From contig JANYGT010000030.1 in the NCBI GenBank assembly GCA_025362355.1, positions 1-56,646 of the forward strand: a stretch of DNA of 56,646 nucleotides. The letters run 5' to 3'. Position numbers and translations under genes: made by a program. The notes under the pieces are model-generated. The model did no database searches. It saw only the letters and a program-made list of their open reading frames with translations, and had not been told where the DNA came from. The DNA is from Lacisediminihabitans sp. (lineage in GTDB: Bacteria > Actinomycetota > Actinomycetes > Actinomycetales > Microbacteriaceae). The first letter of the stretch is position 1; each line of letters opens with the position of its first letter. Of the stretch, positions 20,868 to 29,974 are shown piece after piece.

Positions 20868-20908
20868 AGTGTTGATTCCATTTCATTGATAAAGCAAGTT
20901 GGCGAGGG

Positions 20909-21187
20909 TCAGTGACTGCCAAAGACCCAGGTGACGAGCGCGCTGAACCCGAGATCGAGCGCGTACACGAGCCCCATCATGATGATGACGAACGTCAGCA
21001 CGACGCCGGTGTAGCTGAGCAGTTCGCGCCGCGTGGGCGTGACCACCTTCTTCAGCTCGTTGAGGACCTGCTTGATGAAGAGAGAAATTCGCGCAAACGG
21101 GCCACGCCGTTCGGCGCGCTCCCGCCTGGCGCTCGCGACGAGGTCCTCGGACGGCTCGTCGACCACCTTGCGTGCCACTCTCAACAC
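20909..21187 (-). CDS. secE: Preprotein translocase subunit SecE
   Basis: FIKQVLNELKKVVTPTRRELLSYTGVVLTFVIIMMGLVYALD; position upstream of nusG. Confidence 0.95.
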   Translation of the reverse strand: MLRVARKVVDEPSEDLVASARRERAERRGPFARISLFIKQVLNELKKVVTPTRRELLSYTGVVLTFVIIMMGLVYALDLGFSALVTWVFGSH

Positions 21188-21226
21188 CTCTCAACAGTGA
21201 ACTCCGCACTGACGTACGAAGAATCG

Positions 21227-21299
21227 CAGGGCGGACAGGACTTGAACCTGCAACCTGCGGTTTTGGAGACCGCTGCTCTACCAATTGAGCCACCGCCCT
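21227..21299 (-). tRNA. tRNA-Trp (CCA)
   Basis: Minus: AGGGCGGTGGCTCAATTGGTAGAGCAGCGGTCTCCAAAACCGCAGGTTGCAGGTTCAAGTCCTGTCCGCCCTG; CCA anticodon, 7-bp acceptor stem, G discriminator; secE neighbour. Confidence 0.95.
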
Positions 21300-21422
21300 A
21301 CAGGGATCAGACCGCCGCATACCCCGCACGCCGCTTGACGGCGCGACAAAGCTTGGCAGACATCACCACTGCAGTCAGTGTATGTCATCGCTCGGGGGAC
21401 CCGGCTTCTCGCGTGCCGGTGC

Positions 21423-22313
21423 TCACCACAGAGCGGCCCTCGCGTGGGCCACGACGGTGTCCGCGACGCGGTCGAGCAGGGTGGAACGCAGCTTCCACTG
21501 CTGCCAGAAGAGCGGGACCGCGATCGATCGAGCGCCCTCAAGCGTGACGATCGCGCCGGCGGCCCGGCCCGCGTCCGCCTGCTGGTCGGGCAGCATCCCC
21601 CAGCCGAGGCCGAGCATGACGGCGGCGGCGAAGTCCGCCGACGCGGGGACGAGGTGGCGCGGCGAATGCAGCTCCCGGCGCGTCACCGAACGCACGTAGC
21701 GTGCCTGCAACTCGTCTTTGCGATCGAAGTCGATCACCGGAGCGACAGCGAGCGCCGCGGCATCCACCCCCTGCGGGAACCAGCGGGCGGTGAACTCGGG
21801 CGTCGCGACCGGACGGTAGACCATCCTGCCCAGCGGGGTGACCGTGCAGCCGGCAACCGGCTTCGAGTCGGAGGTGACGGCCGCCATGACGGTGCCGTCG
21901 GCGAGCAGGGCGGCCGTGTAGCCCTGGTCGTCGCGGTGCAGTTCGAAGGCGACCGGATTCTGCGCCGCGACCTGCGCCAGGGCCGGGAGCAGCCAGGTCG
22001 CCATCGAGTCCGCATTGACCGCGAGCGACACGACCAGCGTCGACGCGGCGGACCCCTCCAGTCCCAACTCGCCCGCCGCCTCCTGCTCGAGCACGACGAG
22101 CTGCTGCGCGAGCCGCAGCAGCGCGGCACCCGACTCGGTCGCCAGGATCGGCTTGGAGCGCACCACCACCACCCGGCCGAGCTGCTGCTCGAGCGCCTTG
22201 ATGCGCTGGCTGATCGCGGACGGCGTGACCTTGAGCCGTCGGGCGGCCGCGTCGAAGGTGCCGTCGCTCACCACGGCGGCGAGCGTCTCGAGTTGCTCTC
22301 GGTCGAACATCAT
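21423..22313 (-). CDS. LysR-family regulator, ArgP/LysG type
   Basis: MFDREQLETLAAVVSDGTFDAAARRLKVTPSAISQRIKALEQQLGRVVVVRSKP; divergent from a LysE exporter. Confidence 0.92.
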   Translation of the reverse strand: MMFDREQLETLAAVVSDGTFDAAARRLKVTPSAISQRIKALEQQLGRVVVVRSKPILATESGAALLRLAQQLVVLEQEAAGELGLEGSAASTLVVSLAVNADSMATWLLPALAQVAAQNPVAFELHRDDQGYTAALLADGTVMAAVTSDSKPVAGCTVTPLGRMVYRPVATPEFTARWFPQGVDAAALAVAPVIDFDRKDELQARYVRSVTRRELHSPRHLVPASADFAAAVMLGLGWGMLPDQQADAGRAAGAIVTLEGARSIAVPLFWQQWKLRSTLLDRVADTVVAHARAALW

Positions 22314-22398
22314 TCGCAGAATCTTCCCATCAGTCAGGCTAATGTGTCGACAGAACCGTGAACTGGATTGTTGGGGCATCGCACGGGACACTCGAGAC

Positions 22399-23028
22399 AT
22401 GATCACCTGGTTGCCCGCCGCCCTTTCCGGTCTCGGACTCGGCCTCTCGCTGATCATCGCGATCGGGGCGCAGAACGCCTTCGTGCTGCGCCAGGGACTC
22501 CGCCGAGAGCACGTGCTGCTCGTCGTCGCCATCTGCGCGCTGTCCGACCTGGCACTCATCGCCCTCGGCGTGGGCGGCGGCGGGCTGCTCTTCACGGCCG
22601 TGCCGGTGCTGGTCGAGGTGGTGCGCTGGGTGGGGGCGGCGTTCCTGCTGCGCTACGGAGTCGTCGCGGCGCGTCGCGCCCTGCGGCCGTCGCGGCTGAC
22701 GGCATCCGACGAATCCGCGGCCCTCACGCGCCCGTCCCCCCTCGCTGTCGCGGCCAGCTGCCTCGCGCTCACCTGGCTGAACCCGCACGTGTACCTCGAC
22801 ACGGTCGTGCTGCTCGGCTCCGTCGCGAGCACCCATGGCGAGTGGCGCTGGGCGTTCGGCGCTGGGGCGGCGCTGGGCAGCATCCTGTGGTTCTCGGCGC
22901 TCGGATTCGGCGCGCGGTTGCTCGCTCCGCTGTTTGCCCGCCCGATCGCCTGGCGCGTGCTTGACGCGATCATCGCGGTCGTCATGGTCGCGCTGGCCGC
23001 GATGCTCGCGCTGAGCGCGCTGCGGTGA
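22399..23028 (+). CDS. LysE/ArgO family amino-acid exporter
   Basis: GLGLSLIIAIGAQNAFVLRQGLRREHVLLVVAICALSD; WLNPHVYLDTVVLLG. Confidence 0.95.
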   Translation: MITWLPAALSGLGLGLSLIIAIGAQNAFVLRQGLRREHVLLVVAICALSDLALIALGVGGGGLLFTAVPVLVEVVRWVGAAFLLRYGVVAARRALRPSRLTASDESAALTRPSPLAVAASCLALTWLNPHVYLDTVVLLGSVASTHGEWRWAFGAGAALGSILWFSALGFGARLLAPLFARPIAWRVLDAIIAVVMVALAAMLALSALR

Positions 23029-23152
23029 GAGCGCTGGGCTGACGCGCCGCCGGCTGCGCCGCGCATGTCGACACCCGCGAGAGACGCGGTTCGCGCCGAC
23101 ACTCAGCGGATGTCCACGCCTTCTCGGTGCACAGGCGCCATCTCGACGTACG
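23029..23152. repeat. Intergenic repeat copy A
   Basis: Starts GAGCGCTGGGCTGA at the lysE stop; contains TCGGTGCACAGGCGCCATCTCGACG, shared with copy B. Confidence 0.5.
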
Positions 23153-23257
23153 ACGGGCCTGCTCCGCCCAGATCGGAGCCCCTCCACCGATCGGTGGATG
23201 CCGGGCGTCCACCACTGAGCTGTTGTCGGGGAGGCCGCGCACCGCCACGATGAACAC

Positions 23258-24148
23258 ATGACAGCTTCCGCATCCGCCGTCGAGGTCTCCGGCCTCCGCA
23301 AGGACTACCACGGCGTCGAGGCCTTGCGCGGCCTCGACTTCGACATCAAGCACGGCGAGACCTTCGCGCTGCTCGGCCCGAACGGGGCGGGCAAGAGCAC
23401 CACCATCGAGATCCTCGAGGGCTACCGCGACCGCAGCGCCGGTACGGTCAGCGTTCTCGGCGTCGACCCGCAGCGCGGCGGCCTGGACTGGAAGGCGCGG
23501 CTCGGCATCGTGCTGCAGAGCAGCGGCGAGCAGGGCAGCGCGACCGTGCGCGAGCAGCTCACTCACTTCGCCGCGTTCTACCCGAACCCGCGCAACGTCG
23601 ACGAGGTGATCGCGGCCGTCGGTCTCGAAGACAAGGCCTCCTCGCTGATCCGCAAGCTCTCCGGCGGTCAGCGACGGCGAGTGGATGTGGCGCTCGGCAT
23701 CATCGGACGCCCCGAGCTTCTCTTCCTGGACGAGCCCACCACCGGCTTCGACCCCGAGGCACGACGCCAGTTCTGGACCCTCGTCAACCAGCTCAAGGCG
23801 GAGGGGACCACCATCCTGCTCACCACCCACTACCTCGACGAGGCCGCGCAGCTGAGCGATCGCGCGGGCATCGTCGCCGACGGCCGTCTGGTCGAGCTGG
23901 GACCGATCGACACGATCGGCGCTGCCGAGGCGCGCATCCCCGTGGTGCGGTGGACCCGCAACGGCATCGAACGCGAGGAGCGCACCGACCGGCCGGCCGA
24001 GTTCGTCGCCCGCCTGGCGCTGGACGGCGAACCCGAGCGGCTCGAAGTCATCCGCCCCAGCCTCGAAGACATCTACCTGGAACTGGTCGGCAACGTCGAA
24101 GCGGCTGCCGCCGAACTCGCCGCGTCCACCGGAGAGGCCTCGTCATGA
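23258..24148 (+). CDS. ABC-2 type transporter ATP-binding protein
   Basis: GPNGAGKSTTIEILEGYRDRSAG, LSGGQRRRVDVALGI. Confidence 0.95.
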   Translation: MTASASAVEVSGLRKDYHGVEALRGLDFDIKHGETFALLGPNGAGKSTTIEILEGYRDRSAGTVSVLGVDPQRGGLDWKARLGIVLQSSGEQGSATVREQLTHFAAFYPNPRNVDEVIAAVGLEDKASSLIRKLSGGQRRRVDVALGIIGRPELLFLDEPTTGFDPEARRQFWTLVNQLKAEGTTILLTTHYLDEAAQLSDRAGIVADGRLVELGPIDTIGAAEARIPVVRWTRNGIEREERTDRPAEFVARLALDGEPERLEVIRPSLEDIYLELVGNVEAAAAELAASTGEASS

Positions 24149-24990
24149 CCACCACCGCACGCACCCCCACCATCGTCACCCCCGCCCGCATCGTGCGGGT
24201 CGGTCTCTCGCGCATTCGCTACGAGATCACCGGCTACTTCCGACAGGGCGACGCGGTGTTCTTCACCTTCCTGTTCCCGGTGGTGATGCTCACCATCTTC
24301 TCGGTGGCGTTCAGCGAGACCAGCTTCGGCAAGGATGCCGCGGGCCACACGGTGAGCGCCGCCAGCTACTACCTCCCCGGCATGCTGGCCGCGGGCGTGC
24401 TGCTCAGCGGCTTGCAGAATCTCGCCATCGACATCGCCGGAGAGAAGAGCGACGGCACCCTCAAACGGCTCGCGGGCACCCCGCTCTCGGTGATCAGCTA
24501 CTTCATCGGCAAGATCGGGCGGGCGCTTATCACGGGCATCCTGCAGGCGGGCCTGTTGATCCTGTTGGCCCGGGTGGCCTTCGGCGTCGCCATTGCGACC
24601 GAGCCCGGCAAGTGGCTGACCTTCGCCTGGGTGTTCCTGCTCGGGGTCGCCACCTGCGCCATCCTCGGGATCGGGCTCAGCGCGCTGCCGCGTTCGGGCA
24701 AAAGCGCGACCGCGGTCATCATCCCGATCGTGCTGGTGCTGCAGTTCATCTCGGGCGTCTACCTCACCTTCACCAGCCTGCCGAGCTGGCTGCAGAACGT
24801 GGCGAGCGTGTTCCCGCTCAAGTGGCTGGCGCAGGGGATGCGTTCGGTCTTCCTGCCGTCCACCTTCGAGGCGGCCGAGCAGGGCGCCAGCTGGAATCTG
24901 CCCGGCGTCGCGATCGTGCTGAGCATCTGGCTCGTCGTCGGACTGATCCTGGCCCGACTCACCTTCCGTTGGATCCGCAAGGATAGCTAG
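24145..24990 (+). CDS. ABC-2 type transporter permease
   Basis: Multi-TM; ATGA overlap with the ATPase gene; EKSDGTLKRLAGTPLS. Confidence 0.93.
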   Translation: MTTTARTPTIVTPARIVRVGLSRIRYEITGYFRQGDAVFFTFLFPVVMLTIFSVAFSETSFGKDAAGHTVSAASYYLPGMLAAGVLLSGLQNLAIDIAGEKSDGTLKRLAGTPLSVISYFIGKIGRALITGILQAGLLILLARVAFGVAIATEPGKWLTFAWVFLLGVATCAILGIGLSALPRSGKSATAVIIPIVLVLQFISGVYLTFTSLPSWLQNVASVFPLKWLAQGMRSVFLPSTFEAAEQGASWNLPGVAIVLSIWLVVGLILARLTFRWIRKDS

Positions 24991-26163
24991 GTGACCACCC
25001 GCTCGATGACCACGCGCGGCTGGTGGATCCTCGCCCTCGCCGCGGCGAGCATCCTGTCGGTCGTGGTGCTCGGCCTCAGTCTCGGGATCGGCGCCCGCTT
25101 CGGGATCGGTGTCGGCATACTGGCGGCGTTCTTCGTCTTCTGGGCGATCGTCGCCCGGCCCGACGAGGAGGACACCCCGCGGGCCACCCTCGTGCTGGTC
25201 GTGACGATCATGACCGCTGGCGCCCTGACCTCGGTCGACACCTCGCTCGCCTTCTTCCAGGCGATCGCGTTCCCGGCGTCCTGGACGCTGATCGGGAGCG
25301 TGCGACGCTCGATCATCGCCTGCTCCGCGCTTGCCGTCGTCGAGGTGGGCGGCTTCCTGGTCAGTCTGGGCGCCCGTCGCGACACGCTCGTGCTCGCCCT
25401 CGTGATCGAGGGGATCTCGCTCGTCTTCGCCATCATCATGGGCGTCTGGATCAGCCGGATCGCCCAGCTCGGCAACGAGCGCAAGCGCCTGCTTGACGAG
25501 CTGACCGCCGCGCAGGCACAACTCGGGGTGCTGCATCGGGATGCCGGGGCCACCGCCGAGCGCGAACGCCTGGCCCGCGAACTCCACGACACCATCGCAC
25601 AGTCCCTCACCGGCCAGGTGCTGCTGGCACAGCGGGCCCGACGCGAACGGGCCGCGGGCTCGCTGTCAGACGAGACCCTCGAGCTGCTCGAGGAGGCCTC
25701 GCGCGAGGCGCTGGCAGAGACCCGCTCGCTCGTCGCCGCGAGCGCACGTGTCGAGCTGCCGGGAGGCGGACTCGTCGAGGCGCTGACGCAGTTCGCGGCG
25801 CGATTCCAGCGCGAGTCAGGGATCGCGGTCGTGGTGACCGCCGAGCTGGGTCCCGCCGCCCCGAACGCGCTCGGTCGCGACGCGGAGGTGGTGCTGCTCC
25901 GCTGCGCGCAGGAGGGGCTCGCGAACGTGCGCAAGCATGCCGGGGCACGCGCCGTCCGGGTCGTGCTGAGCACCGCTGACGGCGTTGCCACCGTCGCGGT
26001 CATCGATGACGGGCACGGCTTCGACCCGGCGGCCGCGGCATCCGGATTCGGACTCAGCGGCCTGCGCGATCGGCTCGGTCTGGTGGGCGGCGAGCTCGCC
26101 GTCGACGGGACGGCGGGAGCCACGACCCTCCTCGCGCGACTCCCGCTGGGGGTCGTCTCGTGA
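24991..26163 (+). CDS. NarL-type sensor histidine kinase
   Basis: ERERLARELHDTIAQSLTGQVLLAQ; GFGLSGLRDRLGLVGGEL. GTG start. Confidence 0.93.
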   Translation: MTTRSMTTRGWWILALAAASILSVVVLGLSLGIGARFGIGVGILAAFFVFWAIVARPDEEDTPRATLVLVVTIMTAGALTSVDTSLAFFQAIAFPASWTLIGSVRRSIIACSALAVVEVGGFLVSLGARRDTLVLALVIEGISLVFAIIMGVWISRIAQLGNERKRLLDELTAAQAQLGVLHRDAGATAERERLARELHDTIAQSLTGQVLLAQRARRERAAGSLSDETLELLEEASREALAETRSLVAASARVELPGGGLVEALTQFAARFQRESGIAVVVTAELGPAAPNALGRDAEVVLLRCAQEGLANVRKHAGARAVRVVLSTADGVATVAVIDDGHGFDPAAAASGFGLSGLRDRLGLVGGELAVDGTAGATTLLARLPLGVVS

Positions 26164-26798
26164 TCCGCGCCCTGGTCGTCGACGACCACCCGGTCGTACG
26201 CGCCGGGCTGGTCGCGCTCTTCGACGCCGCCGACGATATCCAGGTGATCGCCACGGCGTCGTCGGGCGAGGAGGCGGTCGCGCTGGTGGCCGAGCATCGG
26301 CCGGACGTCGTGCTGATGGACTTGCGGATGGCCGGAATCGACGGCGACGAGGCCACCTCGCGGATCCTGGCGGGCTCTGCCGCTGCGGGAACATCGACGC
26401 GCGTCGTCATTCTGACCACCTACGAGAACGACGACGCGATCCTCAGCGCAATCTCGGCCGGGGCGAGCGGCTACCTGCTGAAGGCCGCCCCCGAGGAGGA
26501 GCTGCTCGCCGGGGTGCGGGCCGTCGCTGCGGGCGAGGTCGCTCTGGCGCCGATCGTGTCTCGGCTGCTGGTCCAGCGGGCGGGTGCGCGGGCGGTGGTC
26601 GCCAGACCCGCCCTCAGCACCCGCGAACTCGAGGTGCTGCGTCTCGTCGCCGAAGGCCTCAGCAACCGCGAGATCGGCGAGCGCCTCTACGTCGGCGAGG
26701 CCACGGTCAAGACGCACCTGCTGCACGCGTTCACGAAGCTTGAGGTGGCCGACCGCACCCGCGCGGTCACCCGCGCGATGGAGCTCGGAGTGCTCTGA
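26160..26798 (+). CDS. NarL/LuxR-family response regulator
   Basis: RALVVDDHPVVRAGLVALF; LSTRELEVLRLVAEGLSNREIGERLYVGEATVKTHL. Confidence 0.96.
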   Translation: MIRALVVDDHPVVRAGLVALFDAADDIQVIATASSGEEAVALVAEHRPDVVLMDLRMAGIDGDEATSRILAGSAAAGTSTRVVILTTYENDDAILSAISAGASGYLLKAAPEEELLAGVRAVAAGEVALAPIVSRLLVQRAGARAVVARPALSTRELEVLRLVAEGLSNREIGERLYVGEATVKTHLLHAFTKLEVADRTRAVTRAMELGVL

Positions 26799-26885
26799 GC
26801 GCTGGGCTGATCTCGACGATGCACCTTTGCACCGAATCGACGCCGTCGACCACGAACTCTCGGTGCAAAGCCGCCATCTCGGCGG
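26797..26885. repeat. Intergenic repeat copy B
   Basis: GAGCGCTGGGCTGA at the stop codon, then CTTTGCACCGA (26825-26835) ... TCGGTGCAAAG (26860-26870) perfect inverted repeat and GCCGCCATCTCGGCG. Confidence 0.6.
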
Positions 26886-26898
26886 CGCGCCGGCGAGG

Positions 26899-28023
26899 TC
26901 ACAGCGAAATGCCGACCAGCACCGGCTCGGGATGCAGCATCACGCCGAACTCGCTCATCACGCGGGTCTGCACGAAGTTCGCCAGCTGCACCACGTCGTG
27001 CGCGGTCGCATGGCCGCGGTTAACGATCGCGAGCGTGTGCTTGTGCGAGATCGCGGCTCCTGAACCGGGAATGGAGAACCCCCTCGAGATACCCGCGCGC
27101 TCGATCAGCCACGCGGCGCTGAGTTTGACGAGGTACTCGCTGCCGACGGCGACGGCCGGGATCGGCGATCCCAGCGGCAGGACCTGCGCCGGGCGCTCCG
27201 GTTCGGTCGGCCAGCGGGGCGACTCTGCGGGGAGGCCGCGGGCGAAGTTCTCGCTCACGATCGGGTTGGTGAAGAAGGAGCCGGCGCTGATCGAGTCGGG
27301 GTCGGCCGGATCCCAGATCATCCCCTTCGAGGCACGCAGTGCGAGCACTGTGGCGCGCACCTCAGCGAGGGGAACCCGCGCTCCGAGTTCGACGCCGAGC
27401 GCGGTGGCGAGCTGCGCGTAGGCGATCGGCAGCGAGAGGCCGCCGGATGCCGCGAGCCGCAGTTCGACGCCGAGCACGATGCCCAGCCGCCCCCGCTTGA
27501 GCGCGCTGGTGCGGTACCCCAGCCTTAGCTCGGAGGCGGCAAGCCGCTCCACCTCGCCCGAGCCGAAGTCGAGGAAGTCGAGGCCGACGAGGGTCTCGCC
27601 GAGCTCCTGCCCGTAGGCGCCGATGTTCTGGATCGGGGCCGCGCCGGCGGTGCCCGGGATGCCGCTGAGCGCCTCGATCCCGGCCAGGTCATTGCCGACC
27701 GCGAAGGCCACGACGTCGTCCCAGACCTCGCCCGCCTCGACCAGCAGGTGCACCGAGCCGTCGGCGTGCGGCGCGACGGGCCTGTCGACGACCGAGATGC
27801 CGCGCGTGACCACCCGCAGCACATCGCCGTCGACCCCGTCGTCGGAGACGACGACGTTCGATCCCCCGCCGAGCACGAGCCAGTCGTCGAAGCCCGACCA
27901 CATCTTGAGCGCTGCGGCGATGAGACCGTCGCGGGTGGCGGGAGCCGACATCCGCAGGGCGGGGCCCCCGACCCGCAGAGTGGTGAGCTCTGAGAGCCGG
28001 ATGCCGTCGGCCGCAGAACTCAC
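26899..28023 (-). CDS. murB: UDP-N-acetylmuramate dehydrogenase
   Basis: VLGGGSNVVVSDDGVDGDVLRV; IPGTAGAAPIQNIGAYGQEL; GSFFTNPIV. Confidence 0.96.
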   Translation of the reverse strand: MSSAADGIRLSELTTLRVGGPALRMSAPATRDGLIAAALKMWSGFDDWLVLGGGSNVVVSDDGVDGDVLRVVTRGISVVDRPVAPHADGSVHLLVEAGEVWDDVVAFAVGNDLAGIEALSGIPGTAGAAPIQNIGAYGQELGETLVGLDFLDFGSGEVERLAASELRLGYRTSALKRGRLGIVLGVELRLAASGGLSLPIAYAQLATALGVELGARVPLAEVRATVLALRASKGMIWDPADPDSISAGSFFTNPIVSENFARGLPAESPRWPTEPERPAQVLPLGSPIPAVAVGSEYLVKLSAAWLIERAGISRGFSIPGSGAAISHKHTLAIVNRGHATAHDVVQLANFVQTRVMSEFGVMLHPEPVLVGISL

Positions 28024-28448
28024 GCGAGCGCCACCCGCACCTGCGCCTTGCCCAGCACCGTCTCGTCGCGGAACGTCACGGTGAGATCGATCCGCGCACC
28101 CGCCTGATCCAGCACGCCGACCTTCGCGACCACGTTCACGTCGGCACCGGCTTCGGCGTCCACGAAGACCGGACGGGTGAACCGCACCTGGTAGTCGAGC
28201 ACCTTGCCGCTGTCGCCGCCGAGCCAGTCGATGACCGGCTGCACGGCGAAGCCCATGGTCAGCATCCCGTGCGCGAGCACCCCAGCGAGACCGACCGAGG
28301 TGGCCGCGTCGTCGCGGTAGTGAATCGGGTTGAAGTCGCCCGAGGCCCCGGCGTAGCGCACGAGGCTGTCACGGGTCAGGTGGTAGCTCTGCTCGGCGAC
28401 GATGTCGCCTACGCTCAGCCTCTCGGCGTCGAAGCCCCCGACGCTCAT
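28020..28448 (-). CDS. MaoC-family dehydratase (HadB-like)
   Basis: YAGASGDFNPIHYRDDAATSVGLAGVLAHGMLTMGF. Confidence 0.92.
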   Translation of the reverse strand: MSVGGFDAERLSVGDIVAEQSYHLTRDSLVRYAGASGDFNPIHYRDDAATSVGLAGVLAHGMLTMGFAVQPVIDWLGGDSGKVLDYQVRFTRPVFVDAEAGADVNVVAKVGVLDQAGARIDLTVTFRDETVLGKAQVRVALA

Positions 28449-28891
28449 TCGTCGCCTCGCACCACGAGGCTGGAGATCGCCGTGACCACGTGAGCCCCGC
28501 CCGCATCGACGATGGACGTCTCGGCCGTCACCATGCTGTGGCCTCCGAGCGTCTTCACGCTCGTGACGGTGAGAGTGCCGGTGAGCTCGTCGCCCGCCAC
28601 AATCGGACGGGTGAAGCGGAAGCGCTGATCGCCGTGGACGACGCGGGCGAAGTCGATGCCGGCATCCGGATCGGCAAGCAGTTGCGCGAGGGTGTGCTCC
28701 TGGACGACCACCGCGAAGGTCGGCGGCGCGACCACGTCGGCGTAGCCGGCCGCGCGCGCAGCCTCCGGGTCGAAGTTGAGTGGGCTGGTCGCGAGAACGG
28801 CGCGGGCGAACTCGCGCACCTTCTCGCGGCCCACGAGGTACGGAGCTGCCGCGGGGTAGCTCCGACCCGCGAGCTCGGCGTTGACTGGCAC
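28445..28891 (-). CDS. FAS1-like/MaoC N-terminal dehydratase (HadA-like)
   Basis: AAPYLVGREKVREFARAVL...VAPPTFAVVVQEH; overlaps the HadB-like gene. Confidence 0.9.
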   Translation of the reverse strand: MPVNAELAGRSYPAAAPYLVGREKVREFARAVLATSPLNFDPEAARAAGYADVVAPPTFAVVVQEHTLAQLLADPDAGIDFARVVHGDQRFRFTRPIVAGDELTGTLTVTSVKTLGGHSMVTAETSIVDAGGAHVVTAISSLVVRGDE

Positions 28892-28934
28892 GGTTCCACC
28901 CTATCGGCGGGCCGCCGAGCGGAAGCGGGCAAAC

Positions 28935-28968
28935 GAAGACCCCGGGGCCTGGGGCCGCCGGGGTCTTC
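28935..28968 (-). terminator. Terminator-like hairpin downstream of the 26-aa ORF
   Basis: 11-bp perfect stem GAAGACCCCGG...CCGGGGTCTTC, followed on minus by GTTTG. Confidence 0.7.
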
Positions 28969-28994
28969 TGGGGGGTACGTGGAGCGGAGAACTG

Positions 28995-29075
28995 TTACTG
29001 GCAGCTCTCGCACTGCAGGTCGTCCATGGGGTCGACCGGAACCGCGTAACCGCCCACGCTGTCGGTGTCATTCAT
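28995..29075 (-). CDS. 26-aa small ORF with RNR-alpha-tail-like C-terminus (MNDTDSVGGYAVPVDPMDDLQCESCQ)
   Basis: RBS GAAGGAGG 7 nt upstream of ATG; terminal CxxC-Q; own promoter-like elements and terminator. Below the ORF-track length cutoff. Confidence 0.6.
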   Translation of the reverse strand: MNDTDSVGGYAVPVDPMDDLQCESCQ

Positions 29076-29130
29076 GGCGATCCTCCTTCTGAAGAAGTCT
29101 GTGCCACCGGCTGCTGCCGGGGTGAGTCCT

Positions 29131-29177
29131 CACTATATAACCGGAATGCCACGGTTGTCATTCCACTACATGTAGTG
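29131..29177 (-). promoter_or_regulatory. Candidate tandem NrdR boxes and promoter of the 26-aa ORF
   Basis: Perfect 14-bp palindrome CACTACATGTAGTG (29164-29177) and CACTATATAACCGG (29131-29144, left half matches), 33 bp apart; minus ATGACA-16 nt-TATATA promoter-like pair between/overlapping them. Confidence 0.5.
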
Positions 29178-29199
29178 ATTTGGGCGTGTCGCGACCTTT

Positions 29200-29965
29200 T
29201 CATTCTCGTGGCACCCACCGAAGCGGCTGTATTCGATCGATCCGTAGCGGAAGAGCTGGACCGCCACGCGCAGCACGATCGTGGCCAGAACCAGGAGCTC
29301 TACCGAGAGGGCGATGCCCTGCTAGAGCGGGAGCCCGCCGAAGGCGTTTCGCAGCAGCGCCGAGACGGGCGCCGAGTACGGGAACCACGTGCGCCGATCG
29401 CGACACGCGTGCCAGTGAAGAGCGCGAAGCCTCCGATGAGGATGAGCGACGTCGGGTTGATGATAGTGAGGATCATCTCGGTGACGCGGTTTTCCTTCTC
29501 GTCGAGCGTGGAGGCGAGCATCTGGTTTCCGAGCATCAGGATCACCAGATAGAACGCCACCAGATAGAGGATCGGGGCGATCACCCCGTTGATCCCGGCC
29601 GCCTCATGACCGTCGCGATATGTCGCGCTGACCGTGGTGATCTGCCCGCTGACGAGCGGGACGATCCGGGGCGCGTCGAGCCTCTCCGCGGCGCTCGCCT
29701 GGGGGAGGGCGGTGGCGACGGAACCGTAGAGACCGTTGCCGAAGATGTCCCGATCCGCCCCGTAGACCTTGACGGACTGCGTCGACGGATCGGCCGGGAA
29801 GTCGAAAAGCGCCTGTTCCCGGCCCGCCTTGTACCCGAGCTGCCGCGAGTACTCCGGGCTAAAGGGCTCGCCGCGATGCACCGTGAACGAAAGGTCCTCG
29901 ATGACGGTGACGTTCGAAAAGTCCATCCGGAAATGGTCGATCTCGACAAGCGGAGCATCCGTCAC
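29200..29965 (-). pseudogene. Chimeric ABC ATPase/ABC-2 permease remnant
   Basis: ATPase N-terminus (MTDAPLVEIDHFRMDFSNVTVIEDLSFTVHRGE) fused in frame to the permease interior (PFSPEYSRQLGYKAGREQALFDFP...); a frameshift near 29400 and a TAG in the C-terminal frame (FGGLPL*QGIALSVELLVLATIVLRVAVQLFRYGSIEYSR). Confidence 0.85.
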
Positions 29966-29974
29966 GCGGCAACG

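Noticed and set aside
24987-26726. 579-aa minus-strand ORF (and 24073-25587, 504 aa)
   Set aside because: Shadow frames of the histidine kinase, response regulator and ABC permease genes.
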